64,000 bases of DNA from Erysipelotrichales bacterium (GCA_910576345.1 CAJTIT010000004.1:1-64000); one strand, 5' to 3'; counted from the first letter of the stretch, positions 18,664 through 27,922 are shown. Made by a program: numbers and translations. The notes: generated by a model not told the origin, from the letters alone.

Positions 18664-18703
18664 GCACATGTTTCCTTGTAAACAAGGAAGATGTGCTTTT
18701 TTT
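18664..18703 (+). terminator. intrinsic terminator of murA
   Basis: A long stem (gcacat + ttccttg pairing with caaggaa + atgtgc) with a four-base loop is followed by seven T. Confidence 0.9.
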
Positions 18704-18754
18704 CATAGACGTTACATGTTATAATGATGAAAACGAAAGCATGAGGTGAGGGTC

Positions 18755-19444
18755 ATGTTAAAAATCGCAGTGCTTGAAAAAGAAAGTGTCGCAAAAGATT
18801 TGATTTTTGAATGCGCAAAAATGCTGAATGATATGGAATGGACATTTTCTCACTTTACCAAGATTTCGGAATTTGCGAAAGCGGAAGAATCAGGACAATT
18901 TGATGTTGTATTCTTTCATGAATTATTCTACACACCAAGAGTTTCTGCATCCTTTGTGGAACGTTTTCCACAGCGAATCGTTATTTATTGTATGGAACAA
19001 CTGAACGACATGCAGAAAGAAATCTATCCGATGAATCGTATTTTATTTATACAACGGCGTCAAGTAAAATCAGAAATGATGAGAATCAAAGAACATTTGC
19101 ATTCCCTTTTGCGATCACACAAAGACTATTTGCTTTCTTACAATGGACTTTTGATAGCGATTCGCATACAGGATATTTACTATATTGAAAAAAGCAATAA
19201 AAACTTAATATTTCATACAGTAAGAGGCGTATTCAAAGAACGAAAAACAATGATGCAGGCAGAGGAATATTTTAAGAACTATGATTTCTTACGCATTCAT
19301 GCCAGCTTTTTGGTCAATGTACAGCATATCGTAAAAATACAAAATGATATGATTGAATTGCATCATCAAGAAACACTGCCAATCGCCAGAGCCAGAAAAA
19401 AAGAGATCATTGACTGGTTTCATGCGTATGTAAAAGCAAGATAA
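18755..19444 (+). CDS. LytTR-type regulator with degenerate receiver domain
   Basis: The 229-residue protein has a C-terminal LytTR DNA-binding domain (from about residue 128: LLSYNGLLIAIRIQDIYYIEKSNKNLIFHT..., FLRIHASFLVNVQHI, LPIARARKKEI). The N-terminal 110 residues have a receiver-like pattern, but where the phosphate-accepting Asp is expected the sequence reads DVVFFHELF, so phosphorylation looks unlikely. The start ATG at 18755 follows GAGGTGAG. The gene is followed after 20 bases by the CyuA-type gene, suggesting co-transcription. No sensor kinase is nearby. LytTR proteins bind pairs of short direct repeats; none was identified with certainty here. Confidence 0.78.
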   Translation: MLKIAVLEKESVAKDLIFECAKMLNDMEWTFSHFTKISEFAKAEESGQFDVVFFHELFYTPRVSASFVERFPQRIVIYCMEQLNDMQKEIYPMNRILFIQRRQVKSEMMRIKEHLHSLLRSHKDYLLSYNGLLIAIRIQDIYYIEKSNKNLIFHTVRGVFKERKTMMQAEEYFKNYDFLRIHASFLVNVQHIVKIQNDMIELHHQETLPIARARKKEIIDWFHAYVKAR

Positions 19445-19464
19445 CTATGGAAAGAGGAAAAGGT

Positions 19465-20754
19465 ATGGACAAGAAGATTATGGATGCTTATACATCTATA
19501 TTACATGAAGAACTGATCCCGGCCATGGGATGTAGCGAACCAATCGCCATTGCGTATGCGGGTGCCATTGTAAGAAAGGCGCTGGGTAAACTTCCAAAGC
19601 GCCTACAGCTTGTGATCAGCGGCAATATCATTAAAAATGTCAAGAGCGTGATCGTTCCGCATACCGGTGGAAAAAAAGGAATATCGGCAGCAGTCGCGGC
19701 AGGCATTTGTTATGGGAACGCTGACAAGGAATTGGAAGTTTTATCACAAGCGACATCATCAAATTATCAAATGCTGGATTCATATTTAAATCAAGTGTCC
19801 ATAACGATACAAGAATCGGATGCGAACAGTTCGTTCGATATCCAAATTCATGCATTTGCGGATGATGACAATGCATTTGTACGTATTCTTGGCAATCATA
19901 CAAATGTTATCAAAATTCAAAAAAACAATGATGTTTTCATGGAAAAACCTTATCAGGATCAAGTGATACAAGCGGCAGAAAATCGCAAGCGATTAACCGT
20001 GAAAGACATTGTTGCGTATGCGGATGAAGTCGATTTGGCATTGGTGAATGCTGTAATAAAACGGCAGATAGAATGTAATCAGGCAATCGCAGAAGCTGGT
20101 ATGCATGGAGAATTTGGCGCCAACATCGGGAAAATCTTAATGGATGCTTATGGCAATAGCGTACAAAATCGTGCCAAAGCATATGCCGCAGCTGCATCAG
20201 ATGCACGTATGCACGGATGTGAACTGCCTGTTGTGATCAATTCCGGAAGTGGTAATCAAGGAATCACCTGTAGTGTGCCGGTCATTGAATATGCAAAGGA
20301 ATTACACGCTGATGATGCTTTGTTGTATCGCGCACTCATTGTTTCCAATTTGGTGACCATTCATTTGAAAACGCAGATTGGCTGTTTATCTGCATATTGC
20401 GGCGCTACAAGCGCAGGTGTAGGGGCAGGCGCAGGTGTATGTTACTTATATGGCGGACAATATGATGAAGTGGCGCATACCATTGTCAATGCGTTAGCGA
20501 TCAATTCCGGTATGATATGTGATGGCGCCAAAGCCAGTTGCGCAGCTAAAATTGCATCTGCGGTGGAAGCCGGTTTATTGGGCATGCAGATGTACCAGCA
20601 TCATAGTCAGTTCTATGGCGGCGATGGTATTATTGAAAAAGGCGTGGAGAATACCATTCGTGCAGTTAGTCAAATTGCACGTGTCGGTATGCGCAAAACG
20701 GACCATGAAATCATTCATTTAATGATGGATCCATCTTATTCCAAATGTTCTTAA
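19465..20754 (+). CDS. CyuA/YhaM-family (UPF0597) L-cysteine desulfidase-like protein
   Basis: The 429-residue protein belongs to UPF0597, sometimes labelled serine dehydratase alpha. Its characterised members CyuA and archaeal cysteine desulfidase break L-cysteine into pyruvate, ammonia and sulfide using an oxygen-sensitive iron-sulfur cluster. Conserved stretches include IPAMGCSEPIAIAYAGA, VPHTGGKKGISAAV, SGSGNQGITCSVPV, QIGCLSAYCGATSAGVGAGAG and GMICDGAKASCAAKIASAV; the conserved cysteines fit cluster ligands. The ATG at 19465 follows AGGAAAAGG; an upstream ATG at 19447 has no ribosome site. It lies just after the LytTR gene. The exact substrate is inferred from the family. Confidence 0.82.
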   Translation: MDKKIMDAYTSILHEELIPAMGCSEPIAIAYAGAIVRKALGKLPKRLQLVISGNIIKNVKSVIVPHTGGKKGISAAVAAGICYGNADKELEVLSQATSSNYQMLDSYLNQVSITIQESDANSSFDIQIHAFADDDNAFVRILGNHTNVIKIQKNNDVFMEKPYQDQVIQAAENRKRLTVKDIVAYADEVDLALVNAVIKRQIECNQAIAEAGMHGEFGANIGKILMDAYGNSVQNRAKAYAAAASDARMHGCELPVVINSGSGNQGITCSVPVIEYAKELHADDALLYRALIVSNLVTIHLKTQIGCLSAYCGATSAGVGAGAGVCYLYGGQYDEVAHTIVNALAINSGMICDGAKASCAAKIASAVEAGLLGMQMYQHHSQFYGGDGIIEKGVENTIRAVSQIARVGMRKTDHEIIHLMMDPSYSKCS

Positions 20755-20817
20755 TTTGTGCTTGAGAAATGAAATCAACTGATTTTGCCGTTAAACTTAC
20801 CAAAAAAGCCTTTTAGC

Positions 20818-20845
20818 TTTACGTATAAAGTAGATTGTTTATAAT
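20818..20845 (+). promoter_or_regulatory. predicted promoter of the large non-coding RNA
   Basis: TTTACG at 20818-20823 and a consensus TATAAT at 20840-20845 with 16 bases between. No start codon with an open frame follows. Confidence 0.6.
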
Positions 20846-20851
20846 AAAGGT

Positions 20852-21386
20852 GTAAAAAGAAAGACAAGAAAAGAGAGCGGTGAGAACATGGGAACAGATG
20901 ATCGTTAGATTATAAAAAGCCATCATAAAAAACATAATCTAACATAATTAAAAATGGGCGATGGAACATCGCTATGGGATTCTTATAGGGCATGAGACAA
21001 TCGCATGATGCAGAAAGAACATGTCGCAAGGAATCTTGAAAGAAGATAGGAAAATGATAACCACAATTCTACGATAAACGTTTATCAGAAACAAAGCGCA
21101 GATATAGATGTGGACGATCAATGAGCAGACATTTTGAACAGGTAGAACGTTGAAGTATTGTAGGTATCAAAAGAAGTATCAAGACAAGAAGGATGAAGTG
21201 AATCGGACAAGCATTTCAGAGATTGCGTGTTGATAGTTCAAAATTACAACTGAATAGATAAGAGGAATCGATTATAGAGAGGAATCGATATAGATGTGCA
21301 AACGCAGCGTTTCTAAGTATGAGTGAAACCATGTGTAAACCTATATAATCATAAAGAACAGATGAAAAAGTCTGTTCTTTTTTATT
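20852..21386 (+). ncRNA. candidate large structured non-coding RNA (about 530 nt)
   Basis: No open frame of 60 codons exists on either strand here, yet the interval begins with a promoter and ends with a perfect 10-bp terminator. Local helices are visible: a 10-bp perfect stem gttagattat/ataatctaac (20904-20913 with 20934-20943), gcgatg-gaa-catcgc (20958-20972), gataaac/gtttatc near 21074, and aaacg-cag-cgttt (21300-21312). A possible closing helix pairs ACATGG (20886-20891) with CCATGT (21329-21334). A 12-base motif agaggaatcgat occurs twice (21261 and 21278). Size and layout recall the ornate large RNAs such as OLE, ROOL or GOLLD, but I cannot identify a family. tmRNA, RNase P RNA and SRP RNA signatures are absent. 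Confidence 0.65.
21353..21386 (+). terminator. intrinsic terminator ending the RNA
   Basis: A perfect 10-bp stem aaagaacaga/tctgttcttt with an 8-base loop is followed by a T run. Confidence 0.92.
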
Positions 21387-21607
21387 TTCGCAACGAAATT
21401 AGAATACCATGCTTTCTCTTTTGACAGTTTGAAATCGCTGTATCTATTACGAAGTTTCACCTGTTGAACATAACATTACAAATCATCATCTTTTCTATAT
21501 ATAATTAAGGTGTTAATAAAATGAATAAATTTATAAAAATTATACAAATAATGGATAATTTTATATTATAAAATTATTATTTTGTTTAAAATAGTAAAAA
21601 ATAAATG

Positions 21608-21636
21608 TTGACAATAAAAAAGTTAGAAATTATGAT
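21608..21636 (+). promoter_or_regulatory. promoter of the sigma-factor gene
   Basis: Consensus TTGACA at 21608-21613, 17 bases, then TATGAT at 21631-21636, and AGGTGAG before the start at 21655. Confidence 0.7.
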
Positions 21637-21654
21637 ATAAATAGGTGAGCGTCT

Positions 21655-22707
21655 ATGAAGATGAAAAAATACAGTGATATGGAATTGATCACAATGGCAC
21701 AAAATGGAGATGAGGAAGCATTTACCGCACTGTATGAGCGTTATGTGCGGCTGGCATATTTTATTGCGTATAAACTGTGCAAAAATGAAGCAGATTGCGA
21801 AGATGTGGTACAAGATTCGTTTATTCAAATCAAAAACAAAATACAGGATTTGAGAAATCCTGAATTATTTAAGTATTGGCTGAATCGCATTGTTATTTCC
21901 AAGTGTAAAAATTTATTTCGTAAAAATAAATATATGACATATCAAGATGAACATTTTGAAACAAAAACAAATCTGGTGGAAACAAGAACCTATCATTTGC
22001 CGGATGTCACAATGAAATTTTCCAGTGATAAGGATGTGATGAATTATTTTATCAATGAGTTACCGTTGGGTCAAAAAGAGGTTGTGGTGCTGCATTATTT
22101 ACAACAGCTGAGTGTGGAGGAAACGGCCAGTATTTTAAAACTTCCCGAAGGTACGGTCAAAAGTCGACTTTCATATGCTCGTTCCGCTTTAAAAAACAAG
22201 ATTGAGTTATATGAGCGACAAAATGAATGTAAATTGAATTTTCGTTCTGTGGATGCCTTCATCTCTTCTTCTCTTACGTATGCGATGGCGAAAATGGTGC
22301 TTCCGAAATCTTTTATTCCAAATGCTTGGAATTTCAAATTTCATTTTTCTAAAAAAACAGCCGCAATTTCTTTTTCGTGTGCCGCAGCATTTTGTACGAT
22401 TATCGGCGGTGCGTATTTATATGCGGCTAATGATGATGTGGAGGAACAAAAAATTGTAAATCAAGAAAAATTGTTTCCTGTCATTGTTGTGAGGGACAAA
22501 GAAATACGATCGGCAAAATCTGGCTATTTTACCTTGAAAACTTGGGCGCATTGCGAACAGGAAATGCAGGCGTTGGATGATGCATTTTTAAATGATGTCA
22601 ATACGCTGTATCGGGCTATGAAAAAGGATAACAGCAGCTATTATCAAAGTCTTGTGGAGGAAGGCTGGGTTACTTCATTTGAAAGCGTTTATCAAAAAAA
22701 TCATTAA
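21655..22707 (+). CDS. ECF-like sigma factor with C-terminal membrane anchor and external domain
   Basis: The 350-residue protein starts with sigma region 2 (residues about 20-90: FTALYERYVRLAYFIAYKL, ADCEDVVQDSFIQI) and region 4 (about 128-180: LPLGQKEVVVLHYLQQLSVEETASIL, LPEGTVKSRLSYARSALK), so it should bind RNA polymerase core and promoters. Unlike ordinary ECF factors of about 180 residues, it continues with a linker, one membrane helix near residues 235-257 and about 90 outward residues. No separate anti-sigma gene is adjacent. I infer that tethering or the external part controls activity. Two giant surface-protein genes follow in the same direction and are plausible targets. The start follows AGGTGAG. 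Confidence 0.82.
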   Translation: MKMKKYSDMELITMAQNGDEEAFTALYERYVRLAYFIAYKLCKNEADCEDVVQDSFIQIKNKIQDLRNPELFKYWLNRIVISKCKNLFRKNKYMTYQDEHFETKTNLVETRTYHLPDVTMKFSSDKDVMNYFINELPLGQKEVVVLHYLQQLSVEETASILKLPEGTVKSRLSYARSALKNKIELYERQNECKLNFRSVDAFISSSLTYAMAKMVLPKSFIPNAWNFKFHFSKKTAAISFSCAAAFCTIIGGAYLYAANDDVEEQKIVNQEKLFPVIVVRDKEIRSAKSGYFTLKTWAHCEQEMQALDDAFLNDVNTLYRAMKKDNSSYYQSLVEEGWVTSFESVYQKNH

Positions 22708-22846
22708 TTTTAAAAAATATATCGAACCGAATTTTTTTATCGTGTGTCCAAATATTGATTTTATATAAAGAACAGGTGGATTATACACTTTTGCGATCTT
22801 TATATCTTCAATTGCTTGTCTGAATTAAGGGAAAGGATAGAGGACT

Positions 22847-25800
22847 GTGACGAAGAAACTATGGAGTTTGTTGGGATGTTTGATATGTTCGATAGTAGTT
22901 GCATATATGTATGTAGGCAATGATTTTTTTCAGCGGCTGAATGCGCAAAGTGCGCCAACTTTTGAGCTTCCGAAAGGTGCGAAAGTGGTTTTAGGCAAGT
23001 ATAACAATAAAGAAGTAGTATGGGATATAGGGAATAACAATAATAATGGTAATTATGTGCTGATGAGTAGTAAGCCAATCGTGAACAGTATTGCAAAATA
23101 TGATCCGTCAATAGGATGTATTCCGGTTTATCCTAATGATGGTCATGTGATAGCTTGCTTAAAATGTCCTAATACAAAACTTGATAATGAAGTAGGTAAA
23201 ATTGTAAAAAATGATGTGGAGAGCAAATTGTTGGTAAAGGATTTTTTTATTCCAAATTATCAAGAAATAAAAACCGGAGGATCGCTAGGTTTATCAATTT
23301 CTGACCGTGCTTATTTGTCTACATCCGGGATAGCACATTATTGGTTGAACGACAGAGGACTATCATTAGGATGGGGCGATCCTGGCACTATATGGGATGG
23401 TGATCTACAAACGCTTTTGCAAGGTATGAGGGATAGTTATGGAAGTGTGTATGGTTTACCGGAGAGTGATGTTATTTGGGCAGAGGCAGATTACCAATTC
23501 AATAAAAATACTGGCGCTGTCACGACTATAAGAGAATCAGCATTAAGACCTTTTGGTATATTGGATAAGATTAAAGTAAATTTCGCTGCGAATATAGCAT
23601 ATACGGACGGTAATTGGCATCAATATAAAATAGATACTAATAACTTGAGTGAAAACAATGAATTAAATCCAAATAAGTTAAGAGTGCAGTCATCTTTAAC
23701 AGTGTCTTTACAGGATATCAAAAGAAATGATCATAGTACAAATAAAATAATGAAAAATGGTAGTGTTGATTTATCAATAAATGCGAATATAGGCACTAGT
23801 ACAAGAATATCGGTAATCTTATATAATGAGACAGGAACAGATATAAAATATTATAAAATGTTGGAAGTCACAAAAAATGGTACAAATGAGTATGTTTTAG
23901 ATTTAACCGGTGTGGCAACAGGAAAATATCAATTGGCCGTCATTAATGAAGAATATGATGCATCATCTAATTTGCCAGTAGAAAGTTCACCAATATCTGA
24001 TCTGTTGCCTTTAGAAATCGTTGAACCGTTATCTAATTTGTCCTTTACTTCCAAAACAGATTTGAAATTTAATCAGAATGTGAATGTAGGAAATACTATT
24101 GGAACGATATCTTCTCAAAATGGTGCCGGGACACCTGTTTATACAATTATCCCTGATCCGGCGTATCCAAATGAATATACCAACGTAAGTTTAGCAAGTG
24201 ATGGGAAAACAGTAGTAGTAAATGGAGCACCACTTCATGCAGGTACTTATCATTTTAAAATACAGGCACAAGATCAAAATGATGATCCCGATCCAGCTTT
24301 AGAAATAAGTGCATCCTTTACTGTAAATAAAACAAATCTTTCTGTGGCATTTGATGATCCGAATCAAACAAAGAAAAGTATTGCACAAGCGACTACAGGT
24401 TGGAGTGAAACAGCGAGCGTAACGCCAAGTATCGGCGCAAAAGTAACGTATTCAAAAAGCGGTGGAAGTGTCGGCATCATCAATCTTGATCCAGATACAG
24501 GTGCGATAACGTATACAGGCGGTACTGCTTATGGGAAAATCACAATCAAAGCTATCGCAGATGATGATCCAAACAACGGTTATGATGATTATCAAGCTAG
24601 TGAAGTCACGAAGGAAATTGTTATCTATCGAGAAGTGGATGGAAATGTAACTCCGGATAGTGCATCCAGTGATTCCGGTATACCGACATTTAAAACAAGT
24701 GATGCCAATATCAAGCCAAATGGCATCATAGGAACGATACATGGCACAATGGGTACTCCGGACAATATAACAAGCGGATCAACTACATACACATATGGAT
24801 TGAAAAATGTAGATGATCATTCTTATTTCAGTGTAGATAAAAGTACAGGTATCATTAAAACAACAGCTGATTTAAGCGCAACGACAGGAACCTATCAAAT
24901 TATAGTAACTGTCAGTGATAAATGGAGCACAAAAGAAATATCGGTCACAATTAATGTAGGAATGGCGCCAGCGGAGAATTTAAAGTTTTATGAGAATGCC
25001 ACATCCAATACGATGATCACTTCAAAGTCCGCAAGTTTAACCGATACAGGTGTAAGCGTATATGCGACAGTAAAGGGTAGTTCCAATAATAACCCTGTGA
25101 CTTATCGATTGAAAGACGGAGAACCAACAAATGTGATAGATGTGAATCCAAACAGTGGCGCAGTCACAATAAAAAATGTAGGAACAGTTGTGATCGTCGC
25201 AGAAAAACAAGGATCCGGTGGACAAGCTGACGCAATCACAGAATTAACATTCACTGTAACAGCCGGTTCACAAGAATTCATTTATACGGATGTAAGTGGA
25301 AATGAACTGCCAAAGAGTGGAAACAGTTATGATGATTACAGTGAAGTATATGGAAAAGGAAAGACATTTCAATTATATACCTCCGGTAATCCAGTTGGAA
25401 CGGATGTAACGTATGCATTACAAGCAGGCAGTCCTACAGATGTGATATCTGTGGATTCAAATGGATTGGTTTCGATCTATAATGCAAGTATGAATACACA
25501 AATTGGAAAAGTGATTGTGGAAGCGACAAGTCATGATCCAACCGGTAACTACAGCAATAAAACAATCGAACTTCCAATCACAATCACAAAGGCAAATCAA
25601 ACGATATCATTCAAAGATGTCACACCTGCACAAAGCGGAAAAGGCAAAGTAACACCGGTCATCATTACGCAAGACATATCCAGTAATGAAGGTGGCGTAA
25701 GTGTCAATGATACAAGTTACTATATTACGATAGATCCAAGTATACCTACATCTCTTGCATGGACAAGCAATGGTATCGATATAGAATACAATTATGACAA

Positions 25801-27772
25801 AGAAGAAGGAATGGAAATACCGTTACATGTAGAGAAAGCAGGGAATCGAAACTATAACAAAGCAGAAGCGAATGGAAAGATGAGGATCTTAGGACCGGAT
25901 GAAAGTACATTAACGATCAATCGACCGGGAAAGATCGTATATGGAGATCACTTTACATTACGATCCTTACAAGACGACAGTTCAAGTTCCAATGTCAACT
26001 ATACATTTGAAGTGGACAATACGATCTTTGTATCAAGTCCAACTGTGAAAGGAAATCTAGCAGAGTTTGATGCATTGAAATGTAGTAATGGGTCAAAAAT
26101 CAATATCACAGTGACAAGAACGGCAGACAGTGAAGTGACATTAAGTAAGAAGATCACAATCGAAGTATTACCAAAAGACATCAATATCACAATCGATGAT
26201 AAAACGAAACAAAAAGGGGAAGACAATCCGGAACTTACATTTCAAGATTTCACAAGTCAACTGGTTAGCTGGAATGGCGTACAAGATGTGGTAGACAGTG
26301 GTATTGTCAAACTAAGTACCACAGCGACAAAAGATAGTAAAGCAGGAAGCTATCCGATCACAGGCAATACAAAAGAAATGAACACAACGTATCCAAATTA
26401 CAATTTCATCTTCAAAGAAGGCAAGTTGATGGTGGACAGTAACATTGATAAAGATGTGGATGGTGATGGGAAACCGGATTTCAATGATCCGGATGGCGAT
26501 GGATGTCCGGACCTCAATATCAAATGGAAAGACGATAATGGAAATTGGATAATCATCAACGGTGATCGAGATTATGATGGCATACCTGATCTCAATATCG
26601 ATAGTGATGGAGATGGAATACCGGACTTAAACATCGATACAGACCACGATGGAAAACCGGATATCAACCTTGTGATTCTAAAGAAAACAGATTGGAAACC
26701 GACAAAGTGTGTTGTTGTAAGTGACATTGTAAAAGAAGAATATTGTACAGGAACAAGCGCAAAACCACAAATCAATGTGGATACAGACAATGACAATATT
26801 CCTGATATCAATATCGATACAGATGGAGACATGAAGGCAGATCTTAACATTGCCCAATCAGGCTCCACTAAACCAACCATTAATCTATTGCCTATGCATT
26901 CTATATGGAAACCGGATAAAGATTATAAAAAAGATGATTTTCTCTATGATTCTATAGGAGAACACAAACCATTATTAAATATAGATACAGATAACGATGG
27001 AAGACCAGATATCAATTTAGATTTGGATGATGATGGTGAAGCAGATTTGAATATCGATGTGGATGGAGACTATATACCGGATGTCAATATCGACAGTAAG
27101 GGAGATGGCAAGCCAGACGTTAATATAGATAAAGATGGAGATGGTATTCCGGATGAAAACATTATAGAAATTACAGAATGGAAACCAAGTAAAGATGGGA
27201 ATAAAGATGGATTCTTATTTGACACAATGGAGATTGAACAAAAAACAGAATTGGAAGATAACGGAATCAAAATCGAAAAACCGGATGGAACACCATTCTT
27301 ACCAAACTTCGCATTAAAAGTAGAGGATGTAACAGATACAAAACAATCAGAAATTACAGAAGATGCGAAAGAATTCATAAAAGAAACACAAGAAGTAAAG
27401 AAAATATATGATGTAAAACTGTTGAAAGATGGAGTAGAAGTACAACCGGATGGAACATTAAAGATAAAAATACCATATGAAGGAATAAAAAATCCAATTC
27501 TCATCAGAAAGAATGCGAATGGAGAATATGAAAGAATCGAATACAAAACAGAAGAAGGTTATCTCGTATATGAAACAGATGAATTAGGCATTGTATCCAT
27601 CATAGGAGATAAAGAATTTAATACAAGTGTAAAAGGCACTTACACCCCAAACATTGGTGGAGCACTGACAGGAGATGGAACAAATATTTATCTCAATCTG
27701 ATATTTATTCTGATAAGTTTTACATTTCTTGTATATTTAAAACAGAACAAACAGAAAGATACATTTCAATAA
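22847..27772 (+). CDS. giant surface protein with Asp-rich TSP3-like repeats (copy 1)
   Basis: The 1641-residue protein starts at GTG after AAAGGA and AGAGG; no in-frame ATG exists before the signal-anchor sequence (residues about 5-25). The N-terminal 390 residues are specific to this pair. Then come beta-sandwich domains: cadherin-like (about 400-495), further Ig/cadherin-like units to about 1110, and an MBG-type domain starting INITIDDKTKQKGE. Residues about 1200-1440 hold twelve aspartate-rich repeats of the form D-x-DxDGxPDxN, as in thrombospondin type 3 or dockerin calcium loops. A final domain precedes GGALTGDGTN and a membrane helix with a short basic tail, a sorting-signal-like end without LPxTG. 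I infer an adhesin or stalk; ligand unknown. Confidence 0.85.
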   Translation: MTKKLWSLLGCLICSIVVAYMYVGNDFFQRLNAQSAPTFELPKGAKVVLGKYNNKEVVWDIGNNNNNGNYVLMSSKPIVNSIAKYDPSIGCIPVYPNDGHVIACLKCPNTKLDNEVGKIVKNDVESKLLVKDFFIPNYQEIKTGGSLGLSISDRAYLSTSGIAHYWLNDRGLSLGWGDPGTIWDGDLQTLLQGMRDSYGSVYGLPESDVIWAEADYQFNKNTGAVTTIRESALRPFGILDKIKVNFAANIAYTDGNWHQYKIDTNNLSENNELNPNKLRVQSSLTVSLQDIKRNDHSTNKIMKNGSVDLSINANIGTSTRISVILYNETGTDIKYYKMLEVTKNGTNEYVLDLTGVATGKYQLAVINEEYDASSNLPVESSPISDLLPLEIVEPLSNLSFTSKTDLKFNQNVNVGNTIGTISSQNGAGTPVYTIIPDPAYPNEYTNVSLASDGKTVVVNGAPLHAGTYHFKIQAQDQNDDPDPALEISASFTVNKTNLSVAFDDPNQTKKSIAQATTGWSETASVTPSIGAKVTYSKSGGSVGIINLDPDTGAITYTGGTAYGKITIKAIADDDPNNGYDDYQASEVTKEIVIYREVDGNVTPDSASSDSGIPTFKTSDANIKPNGIIGTIHGTMGTPDNITSGSTTYTYGLKNVDDHSYFSVDKSTGIIKTTADLSATTGTYQIIVTVSDKWSTKEISVTINVGMAPAENLKFYENATSNTMITSKSASLTDTGVSVYATVKGSSNNNPVTYRLKDGEPTNVIDVNPNSGAVTIKNVGTVVIVAEKQGSGGQADAITELTFTVTAGSQEFIYTDVSGNELPKSGNSYDDYSEVYGKGKTFQLYTSGNPVGTDVTYALQAGSPTDVISVDSNGLVSIYNASMNTQIGKVIVEATSHDPTGNYSNKTIELPITITKANQTISFKDVTPAQSGKGKVTPVIITQDISSNEGGVSVNDTSYYITIDPSIPTSLAWTSNGIDIEYNYDKEEGMEIPLHVEKAGNRNYNKAEANGKMRILGPDESTLTINRPGKIVYGDHFTLRSLQDDSSSSNVNYTFEVDNTIFVSSPTVKGNLAEFDALKCSNGSKINITVTRTADSEVTLSKKITIEVLPKDINITIDDKTKQKGEDNPELTFQDFTSQLVSWNGVQDVVDSGIVKLSTTATKDSKAGSYPITGNTKEMNTTYPNYNFIFKEGKLMVDSNIDKDVDGDGKPDFNDPDGDGCPDLNIKWKDDNGNWIIINGDRDYDGIPDLNIDSDGDGIPDLNIDTDHDGKPDINLVILKKTDWKPTKCVVVSDIVKEEYCTGTSAKPQINVDTDNDNIPDINIDTDGDMKADLNIAQSGSTKPTINLLPMHSIWKPDKDYKKDDFLYDSIGEHKPLLNIDTDNDGRPDINLDLDDDGEADLNIDVDGDYIPDVNIDSKGDGKPDVNIDKDGDGIPDENIIEITEWKPSKDGNKDGFLFDTMEIEQKTELEDNGIKIEKPDGTPFLPNFALKVEDVTDTKQSEITEDAKEFIKETQEVKKIYDVKLLKDGVEVQPDGTLKIKIPYEGIKNPILIRKNANGEYERIEYKTEEGYLVYETDELGIVSIIGDKEFNTSVKGTYTPNIGGALTGDGTNIYLNLIFILISFTFLVYLKQNKQKDTFQ
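25076..27659 (+). repeat. 2.58-kb near-identical repeat, copy 1
   Basis: This stretch recurs at 30257-32840 with a constant offset and only scattered substitutions. It encodes the middle Ig-like domains, the MBG-type domain, the Asp-rich repeats and the C-terminal domain. Confidence 0.85.
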
Positions 27773-27916
27773 AGAAAAGTCTGAAAAGGTAGACATAAAT
27801 AGAGATAGGAAAAACTTATTGAAATATATGTTTCTGAATAAAAAAACAGGCATTTTTATAACAAAAACACCTGTTCAGAAATGTCTACTTAAATAGACAC
27901 TTTAGGGAAAGGATGT
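27773..27916 (+). promoter_or_regulatory. structured leader between the two surface-protein genes
   Basis: GTAGACA (27789-27795) can pair with TGTCTAC (27882-27888), enclosing a second stem (aacagg / cctgtt). TGTCTA can instead pair with the nearby TAGACA (27893-27898). These exclude one another, as in attenuators. The first part may act as a terminator for copy 1. Function is unproven. Confidence 0.4.
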
Positions 27917-27922
27917 ATGGTT

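Noticed and set aside
20852-21386. tmRNA, RNase P RNA or SRP RNA as identity of the non-coding interval
   Set aside because: No tRNA-like ends with a tag frame, no RNase P conserved core and no SRP Alu or tetraloop signature were seen.
26443-27170. Regular short DNA repeats that might look like a CRISPR array or minisatellite
   Set aside because: The repeats are in frame, vary in length and sequence, and encode Asp-rich protein loops. No identical direct repeats with equal spacers exist, and no cas genes are present.
26572-27546. Long antisense open frames (102 and 158 codons) opposite the Asp-rich repeats, repeated at 31753-32727
   Set aside because: They are mirror images of a biased coding sequence in both paralogues, have no ribosome sites, and read as low-complexity Ser/Pro/Ile strings.
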